A stretch of 53,351 bases of DNA from SXRF01 sp964624555 (GCA_964624555.1 CAZUXB010000010.1:1-53351), one strand, 5' to 3'; counted from the first letter of the stretch, positions 16,033 through 24,264 are shown. The notes: generated from the sequence alone by a model not told the origin. Translations and numbers: made by a program.

Positions 16033-16473
16033 ATGCCGGAAAAAAAATCTCCCCCAAAAAAGAATAATTACAATAATTTTCTTAAGAATGCGAAGAAGTC
16101 GGTAAATGAAGAATTTTTGAAAGGGAATTTCGGCAAGCGTATCGACCGATGGAAAACGGATATAATTACTTATTGCAAAAGCCTGAAGAAGATTGGGAAT
16201 GTTGCTAAAAATAATTATGAATTAGGGACCTATCATTATAAGTCTGGCAATTTTGATGATGCGGTATTTCGTTTCCGGCTGGTAACCTGGCTGGAGCCAA
16301 AAAATTACAATGCCTGGTATTGGCTTGGTGCTTCCTATCTTAAAGTTGATAAGAAACTTTTTGCGCGCAATTCATTAAATAAATCCTTGGAACTCAAGCC
16401 GGGCTTTCAGGAAGCGCGTGAAATGTTGAAGGCGGCAGCGGAAACAAAGGTTGAGAACAGTGCTTCCGGGTGA
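16033..16473 (+). CDS. TPR-repeat protein
   Basis: A basic N-terminus (PEKKSPPKKNNYNNFLK) of about 50 residues precedes two TPR-like units. One is YELGTYHYKSGNFDDAVFRFRLVTWLEPKN and the next is AWYWLGASYLKVDKKLFARNSLNKSLELKPG. Such repeats bind other proteins. No signal peptide is visible. Its end overlaps the start of the acetyltransferase gene, so the two are probably translated together. The role is unknown; the lysine-rich start might contact nucleic acid or membrane. Confidence 0.8.
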   Translation: MPEKKSPPKKNNYNNFLKNAKKSVNEEFLKGNFGKRIDRWKTDIITYCKSLKKIGNVAKNNYELGTYHYKSGNFDDAVFRFRLVTWLEPKNYNAWYWLGASYLKVDKKLFARNSLNKSLELKPGFQEAREMLKAAAETKVENSASG

Positions 16474-16921
16474 GTTCAAGGTCAGGCAGGTTACTGAGAC
16501 TGAAGCTGGCATACTAACCGAAATTCACGCAAAATGTTTTCCCAACTACTGGAATCAGGAAGCATTTACTGATTTTTTTTCGGTAAAGAATACGTTTGCT
16601 TATCTGGTCGAGGCGGGGGCGGTGCCGGTTGCCATGCTGGTTTACCGGGCGACATTTGAGCAGGCGGATGTTCTTACCATTGCTGTTCTGCCTGAGTTCA
16701 GGCGCCGGGGGATAGCCAGACAGCTGGTGGAAATGCTGATAAAAGATTGCAGAGAGCAGGGGGTAGAAAAAATATTCCTTGAGGTTGAGGTTGGTAATGA
16801 CCATGCCATAAAACTTTACGAAGATAACGGTTTTAAGCAGGTAAGCAGGCGTAAGCTATACTACCAGCAGCTTGACGGTTCGCTTACCGATGGTCTGGTT
16901 ATGCAGAAGAAGCTAACTTAA
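16460..16921 (+). CDS. GNAT N-acetyltransferase, RimI-like
   Basis: The GNAT fold is shown by the acetyl-CoA loop motif RRRGIARQLVE and the late motif EVEVGNDHAIKLYEDNGFKQVSRRK, the pattern of RimI, which acetylates the N-terminus of ribosomal protein S18. I chose the GTG at 16460, which has AAGG 9 bp upstream; a TTG at 16451 is the alternative. It overlaps the end of the TPR gene (stop at 16473) and its own end overlaps the end of valS by 23 bp, convergent. The RimI identity is likely but not certain, since other GNAT enzymes look similar. Confidence 0.82.
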   Translation: MLPGEFKVRQVTETEAGILTEIHAKCFPNYWNQEAFTDFFSVKNTFAYLVEAGAVPVAMLVYRATFEQADVLTIAVLPEFRRRGIARQLVEMLIKDCREQGVEKIFLEVEVGNDHAIKLYEDNGFKQVSRRKLYYQQLDGSLTDGLVMQKKLT

Positions 16922-19667
16922 CGCTGACTTGGAACCAGCCTCTTTCTGAAATTGTACCATCATTTTTTGCCTCTTTGATAGCCACCGCATTACCAGCCGC
17001 TTTCAAGTCATCAAGAATATTGATAACATCTTTCCAAGATACATCCGCTGTCGAGAAAACCAGCACTTCCTCCACCGGAACCTTTATCGAAACATTCGCT
17101 TCCGATTTGGACTTGCGGATAACATTTAAGATATCCACCGCTGCCATGCCGCTTTTTTCGGCATTGGCAAAATATGGATAATCTGAAGCCACAGGCCACT
17201 GCCCCCGTGCATGCACGGAACCAAACTTGGCAAATCTGTCATCGAAAATATGGCTGTATAATTCTTCGGTGATGTGTGGCACGAACGGTGCGAATAAGCG
17301 CAAAATTGCATCGAGGCAGTGATAGATGGCATAGAGTGCGGATTGCTGGTTGCCGCCATTTTCGCCGTAAGCGCGGGCTTTCACCAACTCCAGATAATTA
17401 TCACAAAAATCATTCCAGAAAAAATCTTCGATGGCCACGCGCGCATCGCAGTATTCAAATTCCTCGAAGGCTTTGGTGGCTTTGGTAACGCACACATGCA
17501 GGCGCGATATTATCCACTGGTCGAGAGCTTCGCGGATGATAGCCGAATCTTTCGCGGCAGTGGTTGGCGTGCCTTTTAATTTGTCGAGATTGATGGATGC
17601 GAACTGGCTCGCGTTCCACAGTTTATTCACCAGCTTGCGGCCAATTTTGAGGAGCTCTTCGGAAAATGCCGTATCGGTGCCGAGGCGCGAAGTGGAAGCC
17701 CAATAGCGCACGCTGTCGGTTCCTTTTTCTTCGATGAGTGCAACCGGAGTAACCACATTGCCTTTGGATTTGCTCATCTTGGTTTTGTCGGCAGCGAGGC
17801 ACCAGCCGGAAATGGCGATGTTTTTCCAAGGTACTTCGCCGTCATACCGACGAACGTCGGTATCCAGCTTTTCGCTTTCTGGATTCCGATTTTCATCGGA
17901 ATGACGAGTATGAAGATAACTTTTTACAATGGTATAAAATGCCCAGGTGCGGATGATCTCATGCGCCTGCGGGCGCAGGTCAGCGGGGAATAATTTTTTG
18001 TACCTGTCATCCTGCGAGGCGCGAAGCGACTGCGCAGGATCTTTCTCGTTGGTGCTAGATCCTGTGCTGCTGCTTTGCAGCCCACAGGATGACAATTTAA
18101 TAGCGCGAGCATTTATCTGTGGCGAAATAGAAGATGTGGCCCAAGTGTCGAGCACGTCAACATCGGCAGTGACTTCATCGCGTGTGTAGCCTTTGGGCAG
18201 ATCCACCATCGGGTCGATAGGAAGCTGCGAAACATCCGCAAAAATAATTTTTCCTTCTTCACCGGCACGTTTGGAATACCATACCGGGAACGGCACACCG
18301 AAGAAACGCTGACGGGAAATGCACCAATCTTCTTTAAGACCTTCAATCCATTGGTTGAGGCGTATCTGCATATATTCCGGATACCATTTTACTTCCGCAC
18401 CTTTTTTAAGCAGCGCCTCTTTTTTATCGGTTACCTTCACGAACCATTGGTAGGTGGGAATAATTTCTATCGGAGTGCCGGAACGCTCGGCACATTTTAC
18501 TGTATGTATTATAGGAGTTTGCTTTAGCAACTTTCCCTCGTTCTGCAGAAGTTCAATAACCTTAGCATTAGCTTGTTTTGGTTTTAAGCCAAATATTTCT
18601 TTAAAAGCCTGTTTTGATTTCTCAAGGTCAACAGCATTGTCCGTACTTAATTCTGCAGGCAAATATTTGCCGTTTTTGCCAGCATAAAAAGTTATAGTAT
18701 CAGCAATATTAACGGCGACTCGGCCGTCTTTACTTAAAATAGGGCGTACAGGAAACTGGTATTTATTAACCCATTCCTTATCAGTATCATCCCCAAACGT
18801 ACAACACATAACAAGGCCGGTGCCTTTTTCGCGTTCAACGGCTTCGTCAGCGATCATCGGAACGCGAATTCCAAACACAGGCGTAATGGCGCATGTGCCA
18901 GCATACATACTGGCTTTTTCATCATCTGGGTGATACAGAACAGCAACGCATGCTCCTAGAAGTTCTGGTCTGGTTGTCATGACCTCAATATCACTTTCAT
19001 CAGTCCAGACATTTTTTATCTTTTTGTCAGCATCCAGCGTTGCCGTCACATCGCACCGTGCAAACTTTATGTAGTTCATCACGCCGGGCATTTCTTTATT
19101 TTCAATTTCGGCCTGGGCTATGGCGGTCTGGTCGACCCAATCCCAATAGGTGGGACGGAAATCGCGGTAGGCCTCGCCTTTTTTGAGCAGGTCCAAAAAT
19201 GATTCCTGCGAGAGTTTGCGCACGTCATCGCTGATGGTCTGGTATTCCTGCCGCCAGTCAACGCTGAGTGCCGCGCTTTTAAATAATGTGCGGAATTCCT
19301 CTTCGGCGTCTTTTACCACTTCGCGGCATAGTGCCACGAAATCGGCGCGCGGCATGGCGCTGCCACGAACGTTTTTGGCTTTTTCCACTAGGCGCTCGGT
19401 GGGCAGGCCGTTATCATCAAAGCCCATGGGGTAGAACACGTCTTTCCCGGCCATGCGCTGGTAGCGGGCGATGAAATCAGCCTGGGTATAGCTGAAGATA
19501 TGGCCCATATGCAGCACGCCGGAAACGGTCGGCGGCGGGGTATCGATCACGAAGGTCTGCTCACGTGGCATATCATCATGAAAATGGTATGTGCCACGCT
19601 CAACCCATTGTTCTTGCCAGTATTTTTCGGTTTTTTGGTGGTCGTAGTTTTTCGGTAGATTTTTCAT
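16899..19667 (-). CDS. valS: Valyl-tRNA synthetase, archaeal-genre, with two in-frame repeat inserts
   Basis: Class I synthetase charging tRNA-Val with valine. HMGH is at residues 53-56, and the catalytic-domain sequence GFDDNGLPTERLVEK is the archaeal type known in Rickettsia, not the usual bacterial GTDHAGIATQ type. The editing domain and KMSKS (residues 630-634) are present. Between WATSSISPQ and KMSKS lie two inserts matching palindromic elements: residues 525-555 and 588-609. The second is exactly 22 codons. I chose the ATG at 19667; the frame extends to 19721 but that segment is a repeat. Codons through the inserts remain open and the conserved blocks on both sides are intact, so the gene is probably functional. 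Confidence 0.93.
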   Translation of the reverse strand: MKNLPKNYDHQKTEKYWQEQWVERGTYHFHDDMPREQTFVIDTPPPTVSGVLHMGHIFSYTQADFIARYQRMAGKDVFYPMGFDDNGLPTERLVEKAKNVRGSAMPRADFVALCREVVKDAEEEFRTLFKSAALSVDWRQEYQTISDDVRKLSQESFLDLLKKGEAYRDFRPTYWDWVDQTAIAQAEIENKEMPGVMNYIKFARCDVTATLDADKKIKNVWTDESDIEVMTTRPELLGACVAVLYHPDDEKASMYAGTCAITPVFGIRVPMIADEAVEREKGTGLVMCCTFGDDTDKEWVNKYQFPVRPILSKDGRVAVNIADTITFYAGKNGKYLPAELSTDNAVDLEKSKQAFKEIFGLKPKQANAKVIELLQNEGKLLKQTPIIHTVKCAERSGTPIEIIPTYQWFVKVTDKKEALLKKGAEVKWYPEYMQIRLNQWIEGLKEDWCISRQRFFGVPFPVWYSKRAGEEGKIIFADVSQLPIDPMVDLPKGYTRDEVTADVDVLDTWATSSISPQINARAIKLSSCGLQSSSTGSSTNEKDPAQSLRASQDDRYKKLFPADLRPQAHEIIRTWAFYTIVKSYLHTRHSDENRNPESEKLDTDVRRYDGEVPWKNIAISGWCLAADKTKMSKSKGNVVTPVALIEEKGTDSVRYWASTSRLGTDTAFSEELLKIGRKLVNKLWNASQFASINLDKLKGTPTTAAKDSAIIREALDQWIISRLHVCVTKATKAFEEFEYCDARVAIEDFFWNDFCDNYLELVKARAYGENGGNQQSALYAIYHCLDAILRLFAPFVPHITEELYSHIFDDRFAKFGSVHARGQWPVASDYPYFANAEKSGMAAVDILNVIRKSKSEANVSIKVPVEEVLVFSTADVSWKDVINILDDLKAAGNAVAIKEAKNDGTISERGWFQVSVKLASSA
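17841..17906. repeat. Palindromic element inserted in frame in valS (element B)
   Basis: This 66-bp stretch begins GTCATACCGACG and ends CGGAATGACG. Its core contains a pair GTATCCAG/CTGGATTCC. It adds exactly 22 codons (588-609) to valS just before VPWKNI. The arms follow the GTCAT...ATGAC pattern also seen at 18005, 23775, 33946 and 42662. Confidence 0.85.
18005..18094. repeat. Palindromic element inserted in frame in valS (element A)
   Basis: A 90-bp element with perfect 10-bp terminal inverted repeats, TGTCATCCTG at 18005-18014 and CAGGATGACA at 18085-18094. Its length is a multiple of three. It inserts about 30 residues (rich in S, T, Q) between the WATSSISPQ and KKLFPADLRPQ blocks. The resulting peptide has no counterpart in the conserved family core. 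Confidence 0.88.
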
Positions 19668-19686
19668 GGCCTTAGTGCTGGTGCTA

Positions 19687-19727
19687 GTGTGAGTGTTAGT
19701 GTCAGGTGGCTTTTCTAACACTCACAC
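19687..19727. repeat. GTGAGTGT-type inverted repeat upstream of valS
   Basis: A perfect 13-bp inverted repeat, GTGTGAGTGTTAG (19687-19699) against CTAACACTCACAC (19715-19727), within a stretch of alternating GT and CA repeats. It overlaps the upstream extension of the valS frame, which would encode a threonine/histidine-rich leader, so that extension is not a good start. It may be a leader hairpin in the valS mRNA. Confidence 0.65.
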
Positions 19728-19773
19728 CCACACTCACACAACATATAAATGCAATAGCCCCCCAAAATAGCTA

Positions 19774-19802
19774 TTGACTTGCGCCGTACCTAGGGTTAGA
19801 TT
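19774..19802 (+). promoter_or_regulatory. Putative promoter of rplM-rpsI
   Basis: TTGACT (19774-19779), 17 bases, then TAGATT (19797-19802). An inverted repeat CAATAGC/GCTATTG (19752-19758 and 19770-19776) overlaps the -35 box. The predicted start of transcription is about 40 bp before the rplM ATG. Confidence 0.55.
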
Positions 19803-19846
19803 CCATCTCCTTTTTAATAATATAACTATTTAAGGCGTTGTTTTTT

Positions 19847-20308
19847 ATGCAGACCTATTCGGCAAAGCCGTCGGAAGTTACGAAGAAATGGCTACTCATT
19901 GATGCAGAGGGCGTGGTTCTTGGCCGTCTCGCTTCCAACGTGGCTAAAATTTTGCGCGGCAAACACAAAACCATATTCACCCCGCACATTGATACTGGCG
20001 ACCATGTGGTTGTTATCAATGCTGACAAAGTAAAATTGACCGGCAAAAAACGCGTCAACAAGCTGTATCACCGTCACACCGGCCATCCGGGTGGTATCAA
20101 AACGGCGACTCCTGAATTTATTTTGAACAGCCCGTTCCCGGAACGCGTGATCGAAAAAGCGGTTGAACGCATGATGCCGAAGGACAGCCCACTGGCGCGC
20201 GGACAGCTCACCAAGCTTAAAGTTTATGGCGGCAAGGAACATCCGCATGAAGCACAGAAACCGGAAGTATATGATTTCGCTTCCAAGAATCCTAAGAATA
20301 AAAGGTAG
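19847..20308 (+). CDS. rplM: Ribosomal protein L13
   Basis: Large-subunit ribosomal protein, 153 aa. The sequence MQTYSAKPSEVTKKWLLIDAEGVVLGRLAS and the later YGGKEHPHEAQKPE block are typical of L13. I chose the ATG at 19847, which has an AAGG site 11 bp before it; a TTG at 19838 is in frame but less likely. It starts the rplM-rpsI pair and is followed by rpsI after 5 bp. Confidence 0.98.
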   Translation: MQTYSAKPSEVTKKWLLIDAEGVVLGRLASNVAKILRGKHKTIFTPHIDTGDHVVVINADKVKLTGKKRVNKLYHRHTGHPGGIKTATPEFILNSPFPERVIEKAVERMMPKDSPLARGQLTKLKVYGGKEHPHEAQKPEVYDFASKNPKNKR

Positions 20309-20313
20309 TAACA

Positions 20314-20832
20314 ATGGCTAAAGCAGAAACCAAAAAAGATACCAAGGCAGCGGAAGCAAAACCATCTCCGAAAATAGCTACTAAAGCTAAGGCGGCAAGC
20401 ACTGTTTCTAAAGCGAAAAACGAATCGTTCGGTGGCAATGATAAAGAACTTATCTGCTACGGTACCGGCCGTCGTAAGGATGCTATCGCCCGCGTGTTCC
20501 TGAAACGCGGCACTGGCAAGATCACGGTGAATGGCAAGGAACTTGCAGTATATTTCGCCCGCCCGGTATTGCGTATGATCATCAACCAGCCTTTCGGTGC
20601 AATTGACCGTATCGGCAATTTCGATGTGAACTGCACTGTAACTGGCGGTGGTTTATCAGGTCAGGCTGGCGCAGTGCGCCACGGTATCAGCCGCGCGCTC
20701 GATGAGTATGATACAATCTTCCACAAGGCACTGCGCACTGGTGGCTTCCTTACCCGCGATAGCCGTGTGGTTGAACGTAAGAAATACGGCCATAAGAAAG
20801 CCCGCCGTAGCTTCCAGTTCTCAAAGAGGTAG
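20314..20832 (+). CDS. rpsI: Ribosomal protein S9
   Basis: Small-subunit ribosomal protein S9. The core ICYGTGRRKDAIARVFLKRGTGKITVNGKEL and the C-terminus with KKARRSFQFSKR, which reaches the ribosomal P site, are clear. At 172 aa it is about 40 residues longer than enteric S9 because of a lysine- and alanine-rich N-terminal extension (KAETKKDTKAAEAKPSPKIA). Such extensions occur in alphaproteobacteria. It is co-transcribed with rplM. Confidence 0.97.
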   Translation: MAKAETKKDTKAAEAKPSPKIATKAKAASTVSKAKNESFGGNDKELICYGTGRRKDAIARVFLKRGTGKITVNGKELAVYFARPVLRMIINQPFGAIDRIGNFDVNCTVTGGGLSGQAGAVRHGISRALDEYDTIFHKALRTGGFLTRDSRVVERKKYGHKKARRSFQFSKR

Positions 20833-20844
20833 TTTCAGTTATCT

Positions 20845-20905
20845 GTTACGAGTTATCAGTTACCAGAAAATTGAATGCAATCACTGGTAACTGGTAACTC
20901 GTAAC
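20845..20905. repeat. 22-bp inverted repeat between rpsI and argC
   Basis: Arms at 20845-20866 and 20884-20905 differ at one of 22 positions and are separated by 17 bp. Both contain the units GTAACTGG and CTCGTAAC. It starts 13 bp after the rpsI stop and could terminate the ribosomal-protein transcript; it also looks like a dispersed repeat. No strong T-run follows directly. Confidence 0.7.
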
Positions 20906-20929
20906 TAAATAATAACAGGTAACTTTTTT

Positions 20930-21976
20930 GTGACACAAAAATCTATAAATATCGCCATAATTGGCGCCAGTGGTTATACCGGGGCGGAGCTTATCAGGCT
21001 GTTGCTACCCCATCCTAACGCCAATATTTCTGTGCTCACCGGCGATTCGCAGGCAGGCAAGGAAATGGGCGATGTCTATCCCCATCTGCGGTTCAAGAAT
21101 TTACCTAAACTTGTAACGCTGGAGGAAGTTGATTTCAAAAATATCGACCTTGTGTTCTGTTGCCTGCCGCATGGCACTACGCAGAAGGTCATCGCCGGGT
21201 TGCCTGCGCATGTGAAGATTATCGACCTTTCGGCTGATTTCAGGCTGTATAATGTCGATACTTATGCCAAGTGGTATGGTCATGCGCATCAGGCAGTGGA
21301 ATTGCAAAAAACCGCAGTGTATGGCCTTACCGAACATATGCGGAAAGATATCGCAAAAGCAAGGCTGGTGGCCAATCCCGGTTGTTACCCGACCTCTGCT
21401 GCCATGCCGCTGATGCCGCTGCTCAAAGCAAAACTCATAAACCCGGATAACATTATCATCGATTCCAAATCTGGCGTAACTGGTGCGGGCAGAAGTGTAA
21501 ATCAAAGCAATTTATTCACCGAAATAAATGATGGCATCAAGGCTTATGGCGTGGCGAATCACCGGCACGCACCGGAGATAGAGCAGAGCCTAACTGAAGC
21601 GGCGGGTAAGGAAATTGTGGTTGCCTTCACGCCGCATCTGATGCCGATGAACCGGGGCATACTCTCCACCATTTACGTTGAACTCAGCGCCGGGAAAACC
21701 GCGGATGACTTGCGGGTACAACTCGAAAAAACTTACGCAGGCGAACCATTTGTGCATATACTCCCACCGGGTATAGCGCCATCCACCAATCAGGTGCGGG
21801 GAACCAATGATTGCGTCATCAGCGTTTTCGCTGACAGGCTTAAAAACCGGGCAATAATTGTTTGCGCGATTGATAATCTTGTCAAAGGCGCATCGGGCCA
21901 GGCGGTGCAGAACATGAACGTGATGTTCGGCTTCCCGGAAACAAAAGCGTTAGAATTAACGGCGGTGTTCCCATGA
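20930..21976 (+). CDS. argC: N-acetyl-gamma-glutamyl-phosphate reductase
   Basis: Arginine biosynthesis, step 3: NADPH-dependent reduction of N-acetyl-gamma-glutamyl phosphate to the semialdehyde. The nucleotide-binding loop IGASGYTGAELIRLL is at the N-terminus and the catalytic cysteine is C152 in ANPGCYPTS. The substrate region HRHAPEIEQ is also visible. The start is GTG at 20930. The length (348 aa) is the family norm. Its stop overlaps the start of the next gene (ATGA), so they are translationally coupled. Confidence 0.96.
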   Translation: MTQKSINIAIIGASGYTGAELIRLLLPHPNANISVLTGDSQAGKEMGDVYPHLRFKNLPKLVTLEEVDFKNIDLVFCCLPHGTTQKVIAGLPAHVKIIDLSADFRLYNVDTYAKWYGHAHQAVELQKTAVYGLTEHMRKDIAKARLVANPGCYPTSAAMPLMPLLKAKLINPDNIIIDSKSGVTGAGRSVNQSNLFTEINDGIKAYGVANHRHAPEIEQSLTEAAGKEIVVAFTPHLMPMNRGILSTIYVELSAGKTADDLRVQLEKTYAGEPFVHILPPGIAPSTNQVRGTNDCVISVFADRLKNRAIIVCAIDNLVKGASGQAVQNMNVMFGFPETKALELTAVFP

Positions 21977-22527
21977 CCCAAACACCATCGCCCATCATCA
22001 TGCCCTACAAAGGCGAATATGCGCCAAACGGCATATTCCCGAAAATTTCAGCGAAGGCATTTATTGCGCCGGGGGCTGTTGTGATTGGTGATGTGGAGAT
22101 CGGCGAAGATTCCGGCATCTGGTTTGGGGTAGTGGTACGCGGGGATGTGAACTATATTCGCATCGGCAGCCGCACCAACATTCAGGACGTCACCATCGTA
22201 CATGTAACGCGCAAAACCGGCCCCACGATTATTGGCAATAACGTGACCGTGGGCCACGCCGCTGTGCTGCATGCCTGCACGCTGGAAGACGGCTGTTTCA
22301 TCGGCATGGGCGCGACTGTTATGGACGGAGTTGTGGTCGAATCGGGGGCGCAGGTGGCAGCCGGGGCGCTGGTAACACCGGGCAAAAGGGTGCCAAAAGG
22401 ACAGATCTGGGCCGGAAACCCGGCTAAATATTTCCGGGATTTAAATGAGAAAGAACAGGCATTTATCCCTATTTCCGCAGAAAATTACGTGAAACACGCC
22501 CGCGAATATCTATTGATGGGACAGTAA
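21973..22527 (+). CDS. Gamma-class carbonic anhydrase family protein
   Basis: A left-handed beta-helix protein with hexapeptide repeats (VVRGDVNYIRIGSRTNIQD and on). The zinc-ligand histidines of gamma carbonic anhydrase are present in VTIVHVT and TVGHAAVLHAC. It could be a true carbonic anhydrase or a zinc-binding subunit-like relative; many family members lack shown activity. It is 184 aa. It directly follows argC with an overlap, a common pairing of housekeeping genes, and no functional tie is implied. Confidence 0.88.
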   Translation: MTQTPSPIIMPYKGEYAPNGIFPKISAKAFIAPGAVVIGDVEIGEDSGIWFGVVVRGDVNYIRIGSRTNIQDVTIVHVTRKTGPTIIGNNVTVGHAAVLHACTLEDGCFIGMGATVMDGVVVESGAQVAAGALVTPGKRVPKGQIWAGNPAKYFRDLNEKEQAFIPISAENYVKHAREYLLMGQ

Positions 22528-22605
22528 AAATACCATAATTCACAAAATTGTCATATTTCTTAAGGCCTTTTCGTGTAGAATGTACAGTGAGAAGGAGTGT
22601 TTGTT

Positions 22606-23673
22606 GTGGCTGTAGAGGGTTCTATTGGGAGGGCTGAAGATGCGGTTAGCGTAACCGCAGGCAAAAGTGTTGTTCATTCAGCGATAGAAAGCGGTAGCGC
22701 GGATACTGCTGTTTCCGGTGTTGCCGGTGCTGGCGGTGCGGCTGCGGCCTTAGGTAATATTTTTGGTGTGGTCGGAGTTACGGTTGCTGCTGCTGCCAGC
22801 CTGGTTATCAACCAGATATCATATCACCATAGAATAAATGAAATGCTTGATACCTACCGTGATGAGATCGGTGCGCAGTTGCGCAAGCCAGCGAGCAAGG
22901 TAAACGAAAGAGATCTGGAATTGATTGCAAAGGGCGATGCCAAACACGGCATCCCCGCTAATAAAACCATCGCTGATGGCCTTAGCAGGATAAAAACCAA
23001 AAGAAATATTGGCATGGTCGTAACCACGGCTTCGATACTGGGAACTCTGGCGATTCTGGCAGTGACCGGTATTGGCGCGCTACCGATGCTCGGTACTGGA
23101 AGCTTTCTTGCTGCCACCGGAACCTTGCTTGCAAAAGCTGCGATCGGTTATGGTATCCACAGCGTGCTTGAAAAACCGATGCACTGGGCAGCTAAAAAAA
23201 TATTCGGCGTGGAGGATAATACCAGTGACCATATTGCCGATCTCAGGAAACAACATAAAGATGGCAAGGCCATTTCCCGCGAGCAGGTGGTTGGGGTATT
23301 TGTCAGTGCCAATAAAGAGCTTAGTGCTTTTGTAAGGGGCCAGTTTGGCAAGGACTATGATGACCTGAGCGTCCAGCAGAAACGTTCCATAACAGATGCT
23401 TTTGAACAGAATATGCTGCCAGTCACTGCCATAACCGATAGCATAAATTCCGGGCGGGTAAAAATATCGGAACTGGCTTTTGCGGTTGAAGGTAAGAGTT
23501 CAGGCGTAGAGCCTGGTTCAGCGCAGGAAGAGCCGGGCCTGTTTGGGAAAATACGCAAAGCACACACACCGCCTAAACGTGCGGTGGTTGAGTATAACAA
23601 CCCGACACCAGAACGCTCTTTTGTATCACGCCTTGAAGAGCAGCGCGCTACCGGCCCGCGTACGCTACACTAA
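22606..23673 (+). CDS. Hypothetical membrane protein, 355 aa
   Basis: I do not recognise the family. Two hydrophobic regions are visible, about residues 40-68 (alanine- and glycine-rich) and about 130-185, separated by a polar segment rich in helical charge (NQISYHHRINEMLDTYRDE). The C-terminal half is polar and ends in a basic tail (FVSRLEEQRATGPRTLH). I chose the GTG at 22606, since GAAGGAG ends at 22597, giving an 8-bp gap; the frame also opens at a GTG at 22597. No enzymatic motif is seen. It may be an inner-membrane protein of unknown role. Confidence 0.65.
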   Translation: MAVEGSIGRAEDAVSVTAGKSVVHSAIESGSADTAVSGVAGAGGAAAALGNIFGVVGVTVAAAASLVINQISYHHRINEMLDTYRDEIGAQLRKPASKVNERDLELIAKGDAKHGIPANKTIADGLSRIKTKRNIGMVVTTASILGTLAILAVTGIGALPMLGTGSFLAATGTLLAKAAIGYGIHSVLEKPMHWAAKKIFGVEDNTSDHIADLRKQHKDGKAISREQVVGVFVSANKELSAFVRGQFGKDYDDLSVQQKRSITDAFEQNMLPVTAITDSINSGRVKISELAFAVEGKSSGVEPGSAQEEPGLFGKIRKAHTPPKRAVVEYNNPTPERSFVSRLEEQRATGPRTLH

Positions 23674-23703
23674 TTTACTATTCTAAGCCTTAGGTTTTAA
23701 GCC

Positions 23704-23720
23704 ACCGGCTTTTAGCCGGT
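23704..23720 (+). terminator. Short hairpin, possible terminator of the preceding gene
   Basis: ACCGGCT at 23704-23710 pairs with AGCCGGT at 23714-23720 with a 3-nt loop, 30 bp after the stop codon. No clean T-run follows, so activity is uncertain. Confidence 0.4.
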
Positions 23721-23774
23721 AAAGTGTACTTTATAGTCAACCCAAATAATTTTCATACTCGGTAGTGGTTGAGT

Positions 23775-23855
23775 TGTCATCCCGAGCATTTAAGCGAGGG
23801 ATCTTTGCAATATAAATTTATAATGACAAGATCTCTCACTACGTTCGAGATGACA
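23775..23855. repeat. Palindromic element overlapping the 3' end of zur
   Basis: An 81-bp element bounded by TGTCATCCCGA (23775-23785) and TCGAGATGACA (23845-23855), matching at 10 of 11 positions in inverted orientation. It belongs to the TGTCAT/ATGACA group. The zur stop codon (23839-23841) lies inside it, so the last four residues of Zur (SSRT) come from the element. Confidence 0.8.
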
Positions 23856-24237
23856 TTGAACATTCATCGCACAATCCAATAAGTTCTAAAAATTCACGTT
23901 CTATTTTAAATTTTATATTCTTGCCGATGTCTTTTATCGAATTGCAGATGCGGTGGTCATGTATCTCCTGCACCGATTTGCATTCCCGGCAGACGGCGAA
24001 CTGGGTGCCGTGATCTTCCTCGTCGCTGTGGCAGGCAACGAACGCCCCGAGCGATTGGATGCGGTGGATAAGCCCGCGCTCGGCCAGCGACTCCAGCGAG
24101 CGGTAGACGGTCTGCGGTGCTTTTATTTTGGTGTTCTTCAGCTTGCCCAATATGTCATAGGCGGTAAGCGGTTTTTTGTTTTTTTTCAGTAGTGCGAGAA
24201 CATTTTTATCGTTCTCGGAAATATCGCTATTTTTCAT
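23839..24237 (-). CDS. zur: Zinc uptake regulator, Fur family (Zur)
   Basis: Fur-family DNA-binding repressor. It has a winged-helix region (TAYDILGKLKN...APQTVYRSLESLAERGLIHRI), a metal-site histidine cluster (HSDEEDHG) and two structural zinc CxxC pairs, C83-C86 and C123-C126. I chose the ATG at 24237 because a strong GGAGGG site precedes it, over the GTG at 24252. The two Zur-type boxes in the window and the adjacent zinc-transport operons support Zur rather than Fur. Its C-terminus SMSSRT is encoded by a repeat element. The product is 132 aa, a normal family length. Confidence 0.9.
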   Translation of the reverse strand: MKNSDISENDKNVLALLKKNKKPLTAYDILGKLKNTKIKAPQTVYRSLESLAERGLIHRIQSLGAFVACHSDEEDHGTQFAVCRECKSVQEIHDHRICNSIKDIGKNIKFKIEREFLELIGLCDECSMSSRT

Positions 24238-24264
24238 TTTTAACCCTCCCACTGTTTTTATGTG

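Noticed and set aside
19668..19721. Upstream extension of valS with a TNTHTSTST leader
   Set aside because: It is encoded by a GT/CA-rich inverted repeat and is not conserved; the ATG at 19667 directly precedes the family start.
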